A DNA stretch of 10,685 nucleotides, from NCBI GenBank assembly GCA_023144145.1, contig JAGLGG010000106.1, forward strand, positions 1-10,685. Direction: 5' to 3'. The notes below the pieces were generated by a model. The model searched no databases. It was not told the origin of the DNA and worked only from the letters and a program-made list of their open reading frames with translations. Position 1 is the stretch's first letter. Every line of letters begins with the position of its first letter. This DNA comes from Anaerolineales bacterium. GTDB taxonomy: Bacteria; Chloroflexota; Anaerolineae; Anaerolineales; E44-bin32. A program made the position numbers and the translations under genes. Positions 1-6,405 of this stretch are shown piece by piece.

Positions 1-16
1 AGATCGGAACAATCAA

Positions 17-2077
17 ATGCCCAACCAGTTACAAAATTCTACTTCACCATACCTTCTCCAACATGCAGAGAATCCTGTGGATTGGCACCCGTGGTCGATC
101 GAAGCTCTCACGTTGGCCAGAGAACAGGATAAGCCAATATTTCTGAGTATTGGTTATGCCGCTTGCCATTGGTGCCATGTTATGGCGCACGAATCCTTCG
201 AAGATGCTGAGACCGCGACAATTATGAACGAGCACTTCATTAACATAAAAGTAGATCGGGAAGAGCGGCCTGACCTCGACAGCATATATATGGATGCCGT
301 TGTCGCCATGACCGGTCAGGGTGGATGGCCTATGTCTGTCTTTCTAACCCCAGAAGGAAAACCGTTTTATGGCGGAACGTATTTCCCACCTGTCCCTCGA
401 TACAATATGCCGTCATTCAAAGATCTGCTGCTTCAAATCTCAACGCTTTGGAGTGAGGACCGTCCAAAGCTCCTGGCAAAAACCGATCAACTCACCGATC
501 GAATAACAAGCACACCCATCCTCTCGCCAACTTCTGAGAACATCGACCCATCTACTTTGCCCACTGCGGCCGAGGCAATTTTTAGAGGCTTCGATTGGAC
601 TCATGGCGGCTGGGGAGATGCTCCCAAATTCCCGCAATCACCGGTCATCGAATTTCTCATGCGGCATCATGATCGGACCAATGACAAACTTGCCCTAGAT
701 ATGGCGGTGAAGACCCTGCAAGCAATGGTCAAAGGTGGAATGTACGACCTTATCGGAGGTGGGTTTCACCGCTATTCGGTGGATAAATTCTGGCTTGTAC
801 CCCACTTTGAAAAAATGCTGTACGACAACGCCCAATTAGTTGAAACCTACTTGCATGCCTGGCAAATTACCGGGGAAGACGCCTTCCGAGATGTTGCGGT
901 TGATACATTAGGTTTTCTCGATCGTGATTTCAAGGATTCTGCTGGTGGTTATTACTCTTCCCTAGATGCAGATTCTGAAGGTGAAGAAGGAACATATTAT
1001 CTTTGGAGCAATAAACAGATAGAAGCTGCACTGGAGGATGAAGATCTTGCCGAGATTGTGAGAGAGGTTTACGGGATAACCGAGGTTGGGAATTTCGAAG
1101 GGAAAAATATCCCCACACGATCAATTGAATTTGGTGAGATTGCGGAGCGAAGAGGAATCTCAGAAAGTGAAATTGCGGTAATAATTTCTGGAGCAAAGAA
1201 GAAATTGCTTTCATATCGTTCGCAGCGAATCCGCCCTGGATTGGATGACAAGATAATCACCTCCTGGAATGGTCTCACCCTTATCGCCTTGAGCAAGGCT
1301 GCTAAAATCCTCTCCCGTAAAGATCACTTGATGAAAGCCCAAAAGTTAGCAAATTTTCTGTTGGATGAACTTGTTATTGACGGAAAATTGATGCGCTCTT
1401 GGCGGCAGGGGAAGTCAAATTTCTCTGCGTATTTGGAGGATCACGCTGCGTTAGCTTTAGGATTACTGGAACTTTATCAAGCTGATTTTAACTCCCGATG
1501 GTTTGATGCAGCATACCATTACGTGGAAGAGATCTTAGAAAACTTCCAAGATCCTAATGGCGGTTTCTTCGACACGCGCAATGATCATGAGCAGCTCATT
1601 GCACGTCCTAAAAGTCTTCAAGACAGCCCTATTCCAAGTGGAAACACGCTTACGGCAATATTACTTCTCAAGCTATTCGCATTAACAGGGGAGAACCGCT
1701 TCTATGAACCTGCTGAATCTGTGATACGAGCGATGCAGGAAAACGCAGCCCGATATCCATCCTCGTTTGGAGGGTGGCTATGCGCAGCGGACGTTGCGCT
1801 TGGTCCACAATTACAACTGGCCGTAATCGGTGATGTGGAGCAACCTGGATTTCAACATCTTGTGGAAGTTGCAAACCACCAATACACTCCCAGGTTGGTT
1901 GTGGCCGCCGCTCCCCCAATATTTAAGGGCGGACCGCAGTTGCTGGAGCAGCGCGAGCAGGTGGATGGAAAGCCCACTGCATTCTTATGTCAGGGCTTTG
2001 CTTGTAGGTTACCCACCACCTCACCCGACGAATTAAAGGTGCAGATCGAGGAGGCGAGGCGCTTGGGCGCACCATAA
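17..2077 (+). CDS. DUF255 thioredoxin-domain protein (YyaL/SPATA20 family)
   Basis: A 686-residue protein, the usual full length for this family. The N-terminal DUF255 domain (about residues 1-165) is a thioredoxin-like fold. It opens with the family signature TSPYLLQHAENPVDW (residues 9-23), has a CHWC redox-type motif at 50-53 (ACHWCHVM), then DREERPDLD at 80-88 and GGWPMSVFLTPEGKPF at about 102-117. The rest resembles an (alpha/alpha)6-barrel of the six-hairpin glycosidase/epimerase type, with GGWGDAPKFP near 196, HFEKMLYDN near 262 and DSPIPSGNTL near 540. The C-terminal CQGFACRLPT motif is typical of the family. No signal peptide is visible, so it is probably cytosolic. The biochemical role is not established: the CXXC suggests redox activity and the barrel suggests a carbohydrate-related function. 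The start is set by the match to family N-termini; only 16 bases precede it, with no strong Shine-Dalgarno. It is convergent with glmS. Confidence 0.95.
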   Translation: MPNQLQNSTSPYLLQHAENPVDWHPWSIEALTLAREQDKPIFLSIGYAACHWCHVMAHESFEDAETATIMNEHFINIKVDREERPDLDSIYMDAVVAMTGQGGWPMSVFLTPEGKPFYGGTYFPPVPRYNMPSFKDLLLQISTLWSEDRPKLLAKTDQLTDRITSTPILSPTSENIDPSTLPTAAEAIFRGFDWTHGGWGDAPKFPQSPVIEFLMRHHDRTNDKLALDMAVKTLQAMVKGGMYDLIGGGFHRYSVDKFWLVPHFEKMLYDNAQLVETYLHAWQITGEDAFRDVAVDTLGFLDRDFKDSAGGYYSSLDADSEGEEGTYYLWSNKQIEAALEDEDLAEIVREVYGITEVGNFEGKNIPTRSIEFGEIAERRGISESEIAVIISGAKKKLLSYRSQRIRPGLDDKIITSWNGLTLIALSKAAKILSRKDHLMKAQKLANFLLDELVIDGKLMRSWRQGKSNFSAYLEDHAALALGLLELYQADFNSRWFDAAYHYVEEILENFQDPNGGFFDTRNDHEQLIARPKSLQDSPIPSGNTLTAILLLKLFALTGENRFYEPAESVIRAMQENAARYPSSFGGWLCAADVALGPQLQLAVIGDVEQPGFQHLVEVANHQYTPRLVVAAAPPIFKGGPQLLEQREQVDGKPTAFLCQGFACRLPTTSPDELKVQIEEARRLGAP

Positions 2078-2299
2078 GGTACGAGGGAGGGAAAAGCCGT
2101 TCCAAAAAATGTGACCTCGAAATGCGTAGGGGCGAAGCATTAGCACGTAGTCTATGAATTGGCGTGATTTCCTGCAAATGCTTCGCCCGTACACACAATA
2201 TTTCCACGACATTCGGGGCTGTATCAAATGGTACGTCATTCATCCACCAGGGAACCAGTTATTTGTTGTTTTTCACAAGATCACCAAAAATCCCCACCC
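2078..2299. other. Convergent intergenic region between the DUF255 gene and glmS
   Basis: This spacer of 222 bp separates the + strand DUF255 gene from the - strand glmS. It carries no credible gene; short open frames crossing it show no family motif. Its main content is the palindrome listed separately. No hairpin followed by a T-run is visible on either strand, so termination here would have to use the palindrome without a U-tract, or Rho. Confidence 0.6.
2124..2194. repeat. Long palindromic (REP/MITE-like) element between convergent genes
   Basis: GGGCGAAGCATT at 2130-2141 is the exact reverse complement of AATGCTTCGCCC at 2177-2188. The match extends outward imperfectly: GCGTAG before the left arm against GTGTAC in the reverse complement of the right arm, giving about 18 of 21 matched bases per arm. 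A 35-base loop lies between the arms. The arm sequence (GTAGGGGCGAAGCATT type) resembles short palindromic repeats that I recall as dispersed between genes in Chloroflexi and some other bacteria; that part is memory and was not searched. Its position between converging genes would suit a bidirectional transcription barrier. Confidence 0.7.
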
Positions 2300-4141
2300 T
2301 CATTCAACAGTCACACTTTTAGCGAGATTACGGGGTTGATCCACATCCGCGCCTCTGAGAACAGCAATATGGTATGCCAATAATTGAAGGGGAATGATCG
2401 ACGTAATTGGGGATAAGAGCCAAGGTACATCAGGAACCCAAAGGACATGATCAACAATATCCTCGATTAATTCATCCCCATCCGTCGCAACCACAATAGC
2501 CACGCCCCCACGCGCCTTGGTTTGCTCAATTTGACTCAGCATCTTCTCATACCATGGGTCTTTAACCGCAATTGCGATAACGGGCATTTCTTCATCAATG
2601 AGGGCAATGGGTCCATGCTTCATTTCGCCTGCTGGATAGGCCTCAGCGTGGATGTAGGAAATCTCCTTTAATTTCAATGCCCCCTCATAGGCGGTGGGCA
2701 TGTTAATGCCTCGGCCGAGATAAAGACAATGAGAGACATCCTTCATGCGCCAAGCTATCCTTTCAGCCTCATCCGCTCGGTCGAGGCATCTGCCTATCAG
2801 ATCAGGGATGAGCCTTATGTTTTGAACATATTCAACGCGTTGGGACTCATCAATACCCTGACGCAATTCCGCTAAAAGGATGGCGAGCATGTATAGATCA
2901 ATGAGAGGAGTAGTATATGCCTTTGTGGAGGCAACCCCGATTTCAGGGCCTGCCTGCATCGGGATAGTTCCGTCAGCAATGCGCATAGCTTGTGACCCAA
3001 AAGTATTGACTATGCTCCAGAGCTTCGCTCCCCGCTCTTTGGCTTCCGCCATTGCAGCAAGTGTATCGGCTGTCTCTCCGGATTGGCTGATTGCCAGGAC
3101 AACTGTGCCATCTTCAATGATGGGTTCCCTATACCTAAATTCTGATGCGATATCAACTTCTGTGGGAATTCGTGCGATCCGCTCGATGAGCACCTTCCCT
3201 ACCATTCCGGCATGAGCCGCGGTCCCACAGGCGGTGATTATAATTTTCCTTATCCCTCGCGCTTTCTCCTGATCCAGGTTGAGCTGAGGCAATTGAATAC
3301 GATTTTCCTCAAAGTTCACCCTGCCCCCGATCGTATTCGTCGCCGACCGCACTTGCTCATATATTTCTTTGAGCATGAAATGCTTGAATTCACCTCGTTC
3401 GGCTGAGACTGCATCATACGGCACCGCATGGACCTCTGCTTCTATCTTCTTCCCATCCATGTCACGAATTTCTGCATTTTCACTCGTGAGAATTGCCATT
3501 TGAGATGGCTCTAGAAAGATCATTTGCCGCGTATGTTCTAGCATTGCCGGAATGTCAGATGCCAAGAACATTTCGCCTTGCCCAACGCCAATGACGACTG
3601 CTCCTGCATTCCCAAGGCGAGCAGCCACAATTCGATCAGGTTCCTTCGTCGAGAGCAGTACAATTCCATGAGCTCCATCCAAATGACCGATAGTCAATCG
3701 AGCTGCTTCCGCAAGATCGTGGCCCAACTCCAAGTATCGATCCACCAATTGAACGATGACTTCTGTGTCCGTCTCAGATTTAAAAACCACTCCCTCTGCA
3801 GACAATTCATCCCGTAATTCCAAAAAGTTTTCTACAATCCCGTTATGAACCACCACAACTTCACCAGTTGCGCCGACCTGTGGATGAGCATTGCGCTTGT
3901 TAGGTTTTCCATGAGTAGCCCAACGCGTATGTCCAATTCCGATATTCCCTGAAACGGGATCGGATTGGAGCAGCAGCGCAAGTTGATCAAGTTTCCCTGC
4001 ATCCCTTCGAACCTCGATTTCCCCGTTTTGAATAAGTGCCATGCCGGCCGAATCATAGCCTCGGTACTCGAGTCGTCGCAGGCCGTTAAAGATCACTGTC
4101 GAGGCGTCACGCGCGCCCACATATCCCACGATCCCACACAT
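2300..4141 (-). CDS. glmS: Glutamine--fructose-6-phosphate aminotransferase (isomerizing)
   Basis: Converts fructose-6-phosphate and glutamine to glucosamine-6-phosphate and glutamate, the first committed step of UDP-GlcNAc and peptidoglycan precursor synthesis, in the cytosol. The 613-residue length is standard. MCGIVGYVG places the nucleophilic Cys at residue 2, exposed after Met removal. The class II glutaminase domain covers about 2-240 (HTRWATHG at 71-78, HNGIVEN near 99-105). Two sugar-isomerase (SIS) domains follow: the first at about 295-430 with CGTAAHAGM at 305-313, SQSGETADT at 352-360 and EIGVASTKAYTT at 400-411; the second at about 465-600 with EAYPAGEMKHGP at 500-511. The tail NLAKSVTVE carries the catalytic Lys (K608). 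All expected catalytic residues are present. The start is fixed by the Cys-2 requirement and a strong Shine-Dalgarno. It is probably monocistronic, with 567 bp separating it from plsC upstream. Confidence 0.98.
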   Translation of the reverse strand: MCGIVGYVGARDASTVIFNGLRRLEYRGYDSAGMALIQNGEIEVRRDAGKLDQLALLLQSDPVSGNIGIGHTRWATHGKPNKRNAHPQVGATGEVVVVHNGIVENFLELRDELSAEGVVFKSETDTEVIVQLVDRYLELGHDLAEAARLTIGHLDGAHGIVLLSTKEPDRIVAARLGNAGAVVIGVGQGEMFLASDIPAMLEHTRQMIFLEPSQMAILTSENAEIRDMDGKKIEAEVHAVPYDAVSAERGEFKHFMLKEIYEQVRSATNTIGGRVNFEENRIQLPQLNLDQEKARGIRKIIITACGTAAHAGMVGKVLIERIARIPTEVDIASEFRYREPIIEDGTVVLAISQSGETADTLAAMAEAKERGAKLWSIVNTFGSQAMRIADGTIPMQAGPEIGVASTKAYTTPLIDLYMLAILLAELRQGIDESQRVEYVQNIRLIPDLIGRCLDRADEAERIAWRMKDVSHCLYLGRGINMPTAYEGALKLKEISYIHAEAYPAGEMKHGPIALIDEEMPVIAIAVKDPWYEKMLSQIEQTKARGGVAIVVATDGDELIEDIVDHVLWVPDVPWLLSPITSIIPLQLLAYHIAVLRGADVDQPRNLAKSVTVE

Positions 4142-4147
4142 ATCGTG

Positions 4148-4153
4148 CCTCCT
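4148..4153 (-). promoter_or_regulatory. Shine-Dalgarno of glmS
   Basis: On the minus strand this reads AGGAGG, a perfect anti-SD match, followed by 6 bases (CACGAT) and the ATG of glmS. It confirms the MCGIVG start and indicates strong translation initiation. Confidence 0.9.
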
Positions 4154-4224
4154 GTTCGTAATCCAAGGAAAATTATTACCACTTCTCTCTCAGTTTGTCG
4201 GTCCTGTCGCCAGGGATTTTCACT

Positions 4225-4323
4225 GGAGAGTTATATTGGGGAAAGGGTTCGGGTTGTGGCACACCCAGGGGGCATCCGCTGATCTCTCGATTTTCCCAGA
4301 AGGAAATTACTAACTCTCCTTCT
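4225..4323 (-). promoter_or_regulatory. Possible structured glmS leader with alternative pairings
   Basis: TAACTCTCC at 4311-4319 is the exact reverse complement of GGAGAGTTA at 4225-4233 (9 bp, 77-bp spacer). The same bases overlap a local hairpin in which AGAAGGA (4298-4304) pairs with TCCTTCT (4317-4323) around a 12-base loop. The two pairings share 4317-4319 and so exclude each other. If this DNA is transcribed as the 5' leader of glmS, it could switch between two folds. No known riboswitch or glmS ribozyme core is recognised, and chance cannot be excluded at these stem lengths. Confidence 0.25.
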
Positions 4324-4329
4324 AGTTAA

Positions 4330-4347
4330 CCCCGATTTGCATCGGGG
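4330..4347. repeat. GC-rich perfect hairpin, first of a REP-like pair
   Basis: CCCCGAT (4330-4336) and ATCGGGG (4341-4347) form a perfect 7-bp stem with a TTGC loop. No T-run follows on either strand, so it is not a classical intrinsic terminator. It shares the CCCCG...CGGGG design of the hairpin 17 bp to the right, suggesting one composite repetitive extragenic palindrome. Confidence 0.65.
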
Positions 4348-4364
4348 AACCCGCCACTTCGTCA

Positions 4365-4382
4365 CCCCGGCTAGAACCGGGG
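4365..4382. repeat. GC-rich perfect hairpin, second of a REP-like pair
   Basis: CCCCGG (4365-4370) and CCGGGG (4377-4382) form a perfect 6-bp stem with loop CTAGAA. The flanks (CGTCA before, CCATGCG after) recall the widespread 'CGTCA-stem-loop-stem-CCA' short palindromes found between genes in many bacteria. That resemblance is from memory and untested. A dispersed REP-like element is the most likely identity; a Rho-independent terminator is less likely because no U-tract follows. Confidence 0.6.
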
Positions 4383-4474
4383 CCATGCGCTTACCCTTTC
4401 GAATAAATAAGCTTTCACCTCCATTTCATCGGTAGATCAAGATTATACACTTCTCCAATTAATTTCGATAAATA

Positions 4475-4504
4475 TTTAAATTGCAGTTAGCTTAAGTTTG
4501 TCAA
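4475..4504 (-). promoter_or_regulatory. Weak candidate promoter directed towards glmS
   Basis: On the minus strand a perfect -35 hexamer TTGACA (4504-4499) is followed after 18 bases by TTTAAA (4480-4475), a 4-of-6 match to the -10 consensus in an AT-rich stretch. The TTGACA belongs to the octamer repeat array, so it may be coincidental. It lies about 360 bp upstream of the glmS start. Confidence 0.2.
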
Positions 4505-4539
4505 CTTGTCGATTTGTCAATTGGTCGATATGTGAATTC
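4500..4539 (-). repeat. Left arm of octamer repeat array (5 units)
   Basis: Five consecutive 8-bp units with exact phasing: GTCAACTT, GTCGATTT, GTCAATTG, GTCGATAT and GTGAATTC. Read on the minus strand the consensus is NARTYGAC. The first four units pair with 4613-4644 in the right arm at 26 of 32 positions, so the two arms form a long imperfect inverted repeat. Confidence 0.8.
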
Positions 4540-4558
4540 ATCACCCCGCATCTTCCCC

Positions 4559-4600
4559 TCCTTGATCCCTATTCCCTGCTCCCTGATCACTGATATCCGA
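4559..4600 (+). repeat. Heptamer degenerate tandem repeat (6 units) between the octamer arms
   Basis: Six consecutive 7-bp units: TCCTTGA, TCCCTAT, TCCCTGC, TCCCTGA, TCACTGA and TATCCGA, with consensus TCCCTGA. The period differs from the flanking 8-bp arrays, so this is a separate repeat family nested inside them. It resembles the short tandemly repeated heptamers described in some cyanobacterial intergenic regions, though homology is not implied. Confidence 0.7.
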
Positions 4601-4612
4601 AACATCCTTTGG

Positions 4613-4676
4613 CCATTGACCGATTGACAAATTGCCAAGTTGACTAATTGATAAGTTGACCAATCGACATGTCGAC
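4613..4676 (+). repeat. Right arm of octamer repeat array (8 units)
   Basis: Eight consecutive 8-bp units with no phase slip: CCATTGAC, CGATTGAC, AAATTGCC, AAGTTGAC, TAATTGAT, AAGTTGAC, CAATCGAC and ATGTCGAC. A possible ninth unit, CAAATGAC, lies at 4680-4687 after a 3-bp offset. The consensus NARTYGAC is the same as in the left arm but in opposite orientation. The block ends about 22 bp beyond the plsC stop codon, in its downstream region. Confidence 0.85.
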
Positions 4677-4708
4677 AATCAAATGACTAAACATCGGTAA
4701 AGTATCCA

Positions 4709-5428
4709 TTACTCCAGGAACTCAATCGTCTCTTCGGTCGCCCGCGCAAGATCGGAATACTCGCCCCTTAATTCTTCTGGAAGCATCTTGGAGATGCGAT
4801 ACATCGCCTCGTCCGTCATCTTTCGAAGGAGTGGAAGTGACCTCTTCTCAGACAATTTTCGATATCGAAAGGGCTGTCCAAATCGAATTATTGTTCCCCC
4901 TTCTCGCCAACGTGACCAGCGCATTGTTGGGTAGCCTATCGTTCCGGTCACCGCAACAGGGATAATCGGCGCTCCGCTTTTCTGGCCCAGATAAGCAACC
5001 CCCTCCCTCCCCCTTTGAAGACTTGAATTACGCGTTCCTTCGGGAGCAAGCAATATCGTCTCTCCTGCTTCCAACACTCGGAGTGCATTTCTAATGGCTT
5101 GTCGATCAATTTCCTCCCGATGGACAGCAATCGCACCCCAAATATGGGGAAAGATTCCTATAATTGGATAGTGATATGCTTCTACTTTGGCCAGGGGAAC
5201 GATATTTCTTGGCAATAAGCCAAGAACTATCATTGGATCGACAAAGGCTATGTGGTTAATCATGACGATGCCCGGCCCAGTCTCAGGGAAGTTCTCGATC
5301 CCTTCAACCTTTTCAATTCGGACCAGTATGCGAAATGCAATTTGTCTCAATAGGAACTGACAAATATTCCTCCTGAGTTCAAATTTCTTATGGACATAGG
5401 GCTCACGACCAGAGCTGCCATACTTCAT
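4709..5428 (-). CDS. plsC: 1-acyl-sn-glycerol-3-phosphate acyltransferase (PlsC family)
   Basis: Transfers an acyl group to the sn-2 position of lysophosphatidic acid to give phosphatidic acid, the precursor of membrane phospholipids, at the inner face of the membrane. At 239 residues it is typical of short bacterial PlsC proteins. The four acyltransferase motifs are present in order: NHIAFVD with the HX4D catalytic pair H59/D64; a motif II region around 88-104 (WGAIAVHR); PEGTR at 129-133, which binds the phosphate; and IPVAVTGT at 156-163. A hydrophobic N-terminal stretch (about 24-36) may sit in the membrane surface. A GAGGGA lies 12 bases upstream of the ATG, rather far for a Shine-Dalgarno, so the exact start is somewhat uncertain. 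It follows cmk by 68 bp on the same strand, and cmk-plsC adjacency is common in bacteria. The acyl donor (acyl-ACP or acyl-phosphate-derived) cannot be told from sequence. Confidence 0.93.
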   Translation of the reverse strand: MKYGSSGREPYVHKKFELRRNICQFLLRQIAFRILVRIEKVEGIENFPETGPGIVMINHIAFVDPMIVLGLLPRNIVPLAKVEAYHYPIIGIFPHIWGAIAVHREEIDRQAIRNALRVLEAGETILLAPEGTRNSSLQRGREGVAYLGQKSGAPIIPVAVTGTIGYPTMRWSRWREGGTIIRFGQPFRYRKLSEKRSLPLLRKMTDEAMYRISKMLPEELRGEYSDLARATEETIEFLE

Positions 5429-5496
5429 GGATGTAACATTTCCCTCATCCCACTTCTATAAATGATACTAGATCAAAATAGTTCAAGACCAATCAT

Positions 5497-6186
5497 TCAA
5501 GTTGTGCGACCATTTTCCAGTAATCTAAGTGCAATTTTCACGACTTCATCAATTGACATAAAGGTTGTGTCAATCTTTACCGCATCATCTGCAGCAACAA
5601 GAGGCGCCAACTTTCGTGTTGAATCGAGTGTATCTCTGGATTGCATTGAGGTCAGGATCTCCTCATACGGAACACTCTCACCTCGCGCTAAACATTCTTC
5701 ATAGCGACGCTTGGCCCTTTCTTCAACTGTCGCATCCAGAAATAACTTCAGATCCGCTTCATGTAAAACAACTGTCCCTATGTCCCTTCCAACCATAACG
5801 ACACGCCGGCGGAGGCCAATCTCTCGTTGACGTTTGGTCATCGCCTCTCTAACACCAGCGTACATCGATACGACCGAGACGAAATCGTTCACCTCCGGTG
5901 AACGGATTTCCCAGGTCACATCGGCACCGTCCAGCAGCACGGTATAAACACGACCATCTTCTTTTGTCGGAGGAATCACATCAATGGCAATATGCTCTGT
6001 AAGTTTAGTGACCGAAGGTTCATCATCAATTGACACATTTCTCATCAGTGCTGCTAATGTTACAGCACGGTACATCACCCCAGTATCAAAGTACAAGTAG
6101 TCCAGTTTTTCCGCGAGTATCTGGGCAACGGTTGATTTCCCCGATGCTGCAGGACCATCAATGGCAATCATCAAATCAGCATTCAT
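5497..6186 (-). CDS. cmk: Cytidylate (CMP/dCMP) kinase
   Basis: Phosphorylates CMP and dCMP to the diphosphates with ATP, in pyrimidine nucleotide salvage. The 229 residues match the usual bacterial length. Visible motifs are a P-loop GPAASGKST at 11-19; the CMP-binding FDTGVMYRAVT at 33-43; VMVGRDIGTVV at 130-140; the LID-type arginines of KRRYEE near 159-164; and RDTLDSTRKLAPL at 184-196 followed by a typical C-terminal KIDTT. All expected active-site features are present. Neither the ATG at 6186 nor the internal ATG at Met6 (6171) has a clear Shine-Dalgarno, and many homologues begin 'M-I-A-I-D-G', so the shorter start is possible. It is probably the first gene of a cmk-plsC unit, because 219 bp separate it from the DUF2298 genes upstream. 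Confidence 0.95.
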   Translation of the reverse strand: MNADLMIAIDGPAASGKSTVAQILAEKLDYLYFDTGVMYRAVTLAALMRNVSIDDEPSVTKLTEHIAIDVIPPTKEDGRVYTVLLDGADVTWEIRSPEVNDFVSVVSMYAGVREAMTKRQREIGLRRRVVMVGRDIGTVVLHEADLKLFLDATVEERAKRRYEECLARGESVPYEEILTSMQSRDTLDSTRKLAPLVAADDAVKIDTTFMSIDEVVKIALRLLENGRTT

Positions 6187-6405
6187 AATGAATTGATGGA
6201 ATGTGTGGTTGTATTAGACATATATAAAACTGAAGCGCAATGCATCCCCGTCCTTTTTCCTAAAGATCTCTCCATGGATTTCACCAAACCAATCTACTCG
6301 AACGCTTAATTGAACGTCGAAGATCCTGGTTCACAAGAGTTTGTTTGATGTTCATTAATAGTAGTCATTTTGTGATGAGGATAGCAGATGTGCTGGCAAA
6401 CTTCT
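6187..6405. other. Intergenic region upstream of cmk
   Basis: This 219-bp gap lies between the stop of the DUF2298 gene and the start of cmk, all on the minus strand. No gene, strong hairpin or T-run terminator is visible. Its AT-rich end next to cmk probably carries the cmk promoter. Confidence 0.5.
6211..6240 (-). promoter_or_regulatory. Weak candidate promoter for cmk
   Basis: On the minus strand, TTGCGC (6240-6235) and TAATAC (6216-6211) lie 18 bases apart, about 25 bases before the cmk ATG, with TTTTATATATG in between. Each hexamer matches only about half of the sigma-70 consensus. The stretch is the most promoter-like in the gap, but the call is tentative. Confidence 0.2.

Larger units (their letters stand above)
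4142..4708. other. 567-bp non-coding region upstream of glmS, rich in repeats
   Basis: This is the only long gene-free stretch in an otherwise compact window. From left to right it holds: the glmS ribosome binding site and a roughly 180-bp leader with inverted repeats (4225-4323); two GC-rich hairpins (4330-4382); an AT-rich block (about 4395-4499) without an obvious gene; and a degenerate tandem-repeat block (4500-4687). Small open frames reaching into it overlap the 5' end of glmS and show no recognisable protein. It must contain the glmS promoter and probably the 3' end of the plsC transcript, but neither can be fixed firmly from the sequence. Confidence 0.7.

Noticed and set aside
1..10. 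AGATCGGAA at the very start resembles the beginning of a sequencing adapter
   Set aside because: The match stops after nine bases and the following bases lead directly into a well-conserved gene start; coincidence is more likely.
2130..2188. A classical intrinsic terminator
   Set aside because: The stem is strong, but the loop is 35 bases and no T-run follows on either strand.
2154..2339. A short + strand frame between the convergent genes
   Set aside because: It starts inside the palindrome and runs antisense into the glmS 3' end, with no ribosome binding site or homology signal.
3965..4282. A 105-codon + strand frame reaching into the glmS leader
   Set aside because: Most of it is antisense to the conserved N-terminal domain of glmS, and the remainder has no protein-like features.
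4142..4330. A glmS ribozyme upstream of glmS
   Set aside because: The location would fit, but I could not identify the conserved pseudoknotted core or cleavage-site context, so I do not call it.
4500..4676. A CRISPR array
   Set aside because: The repeats are degenerate 7-8 bp units without spacers or a conserved 20-40 bp repeat, and no cas gene is nearby.
4613..4676. A row of operator sites for a regulator binding TTGAC
   Set aside because: The strict 8-bp phase would put successive sites on different helical faces, and the block follows plsC rather than preceding a nearby start. A tandem-repeat origin is simpler.
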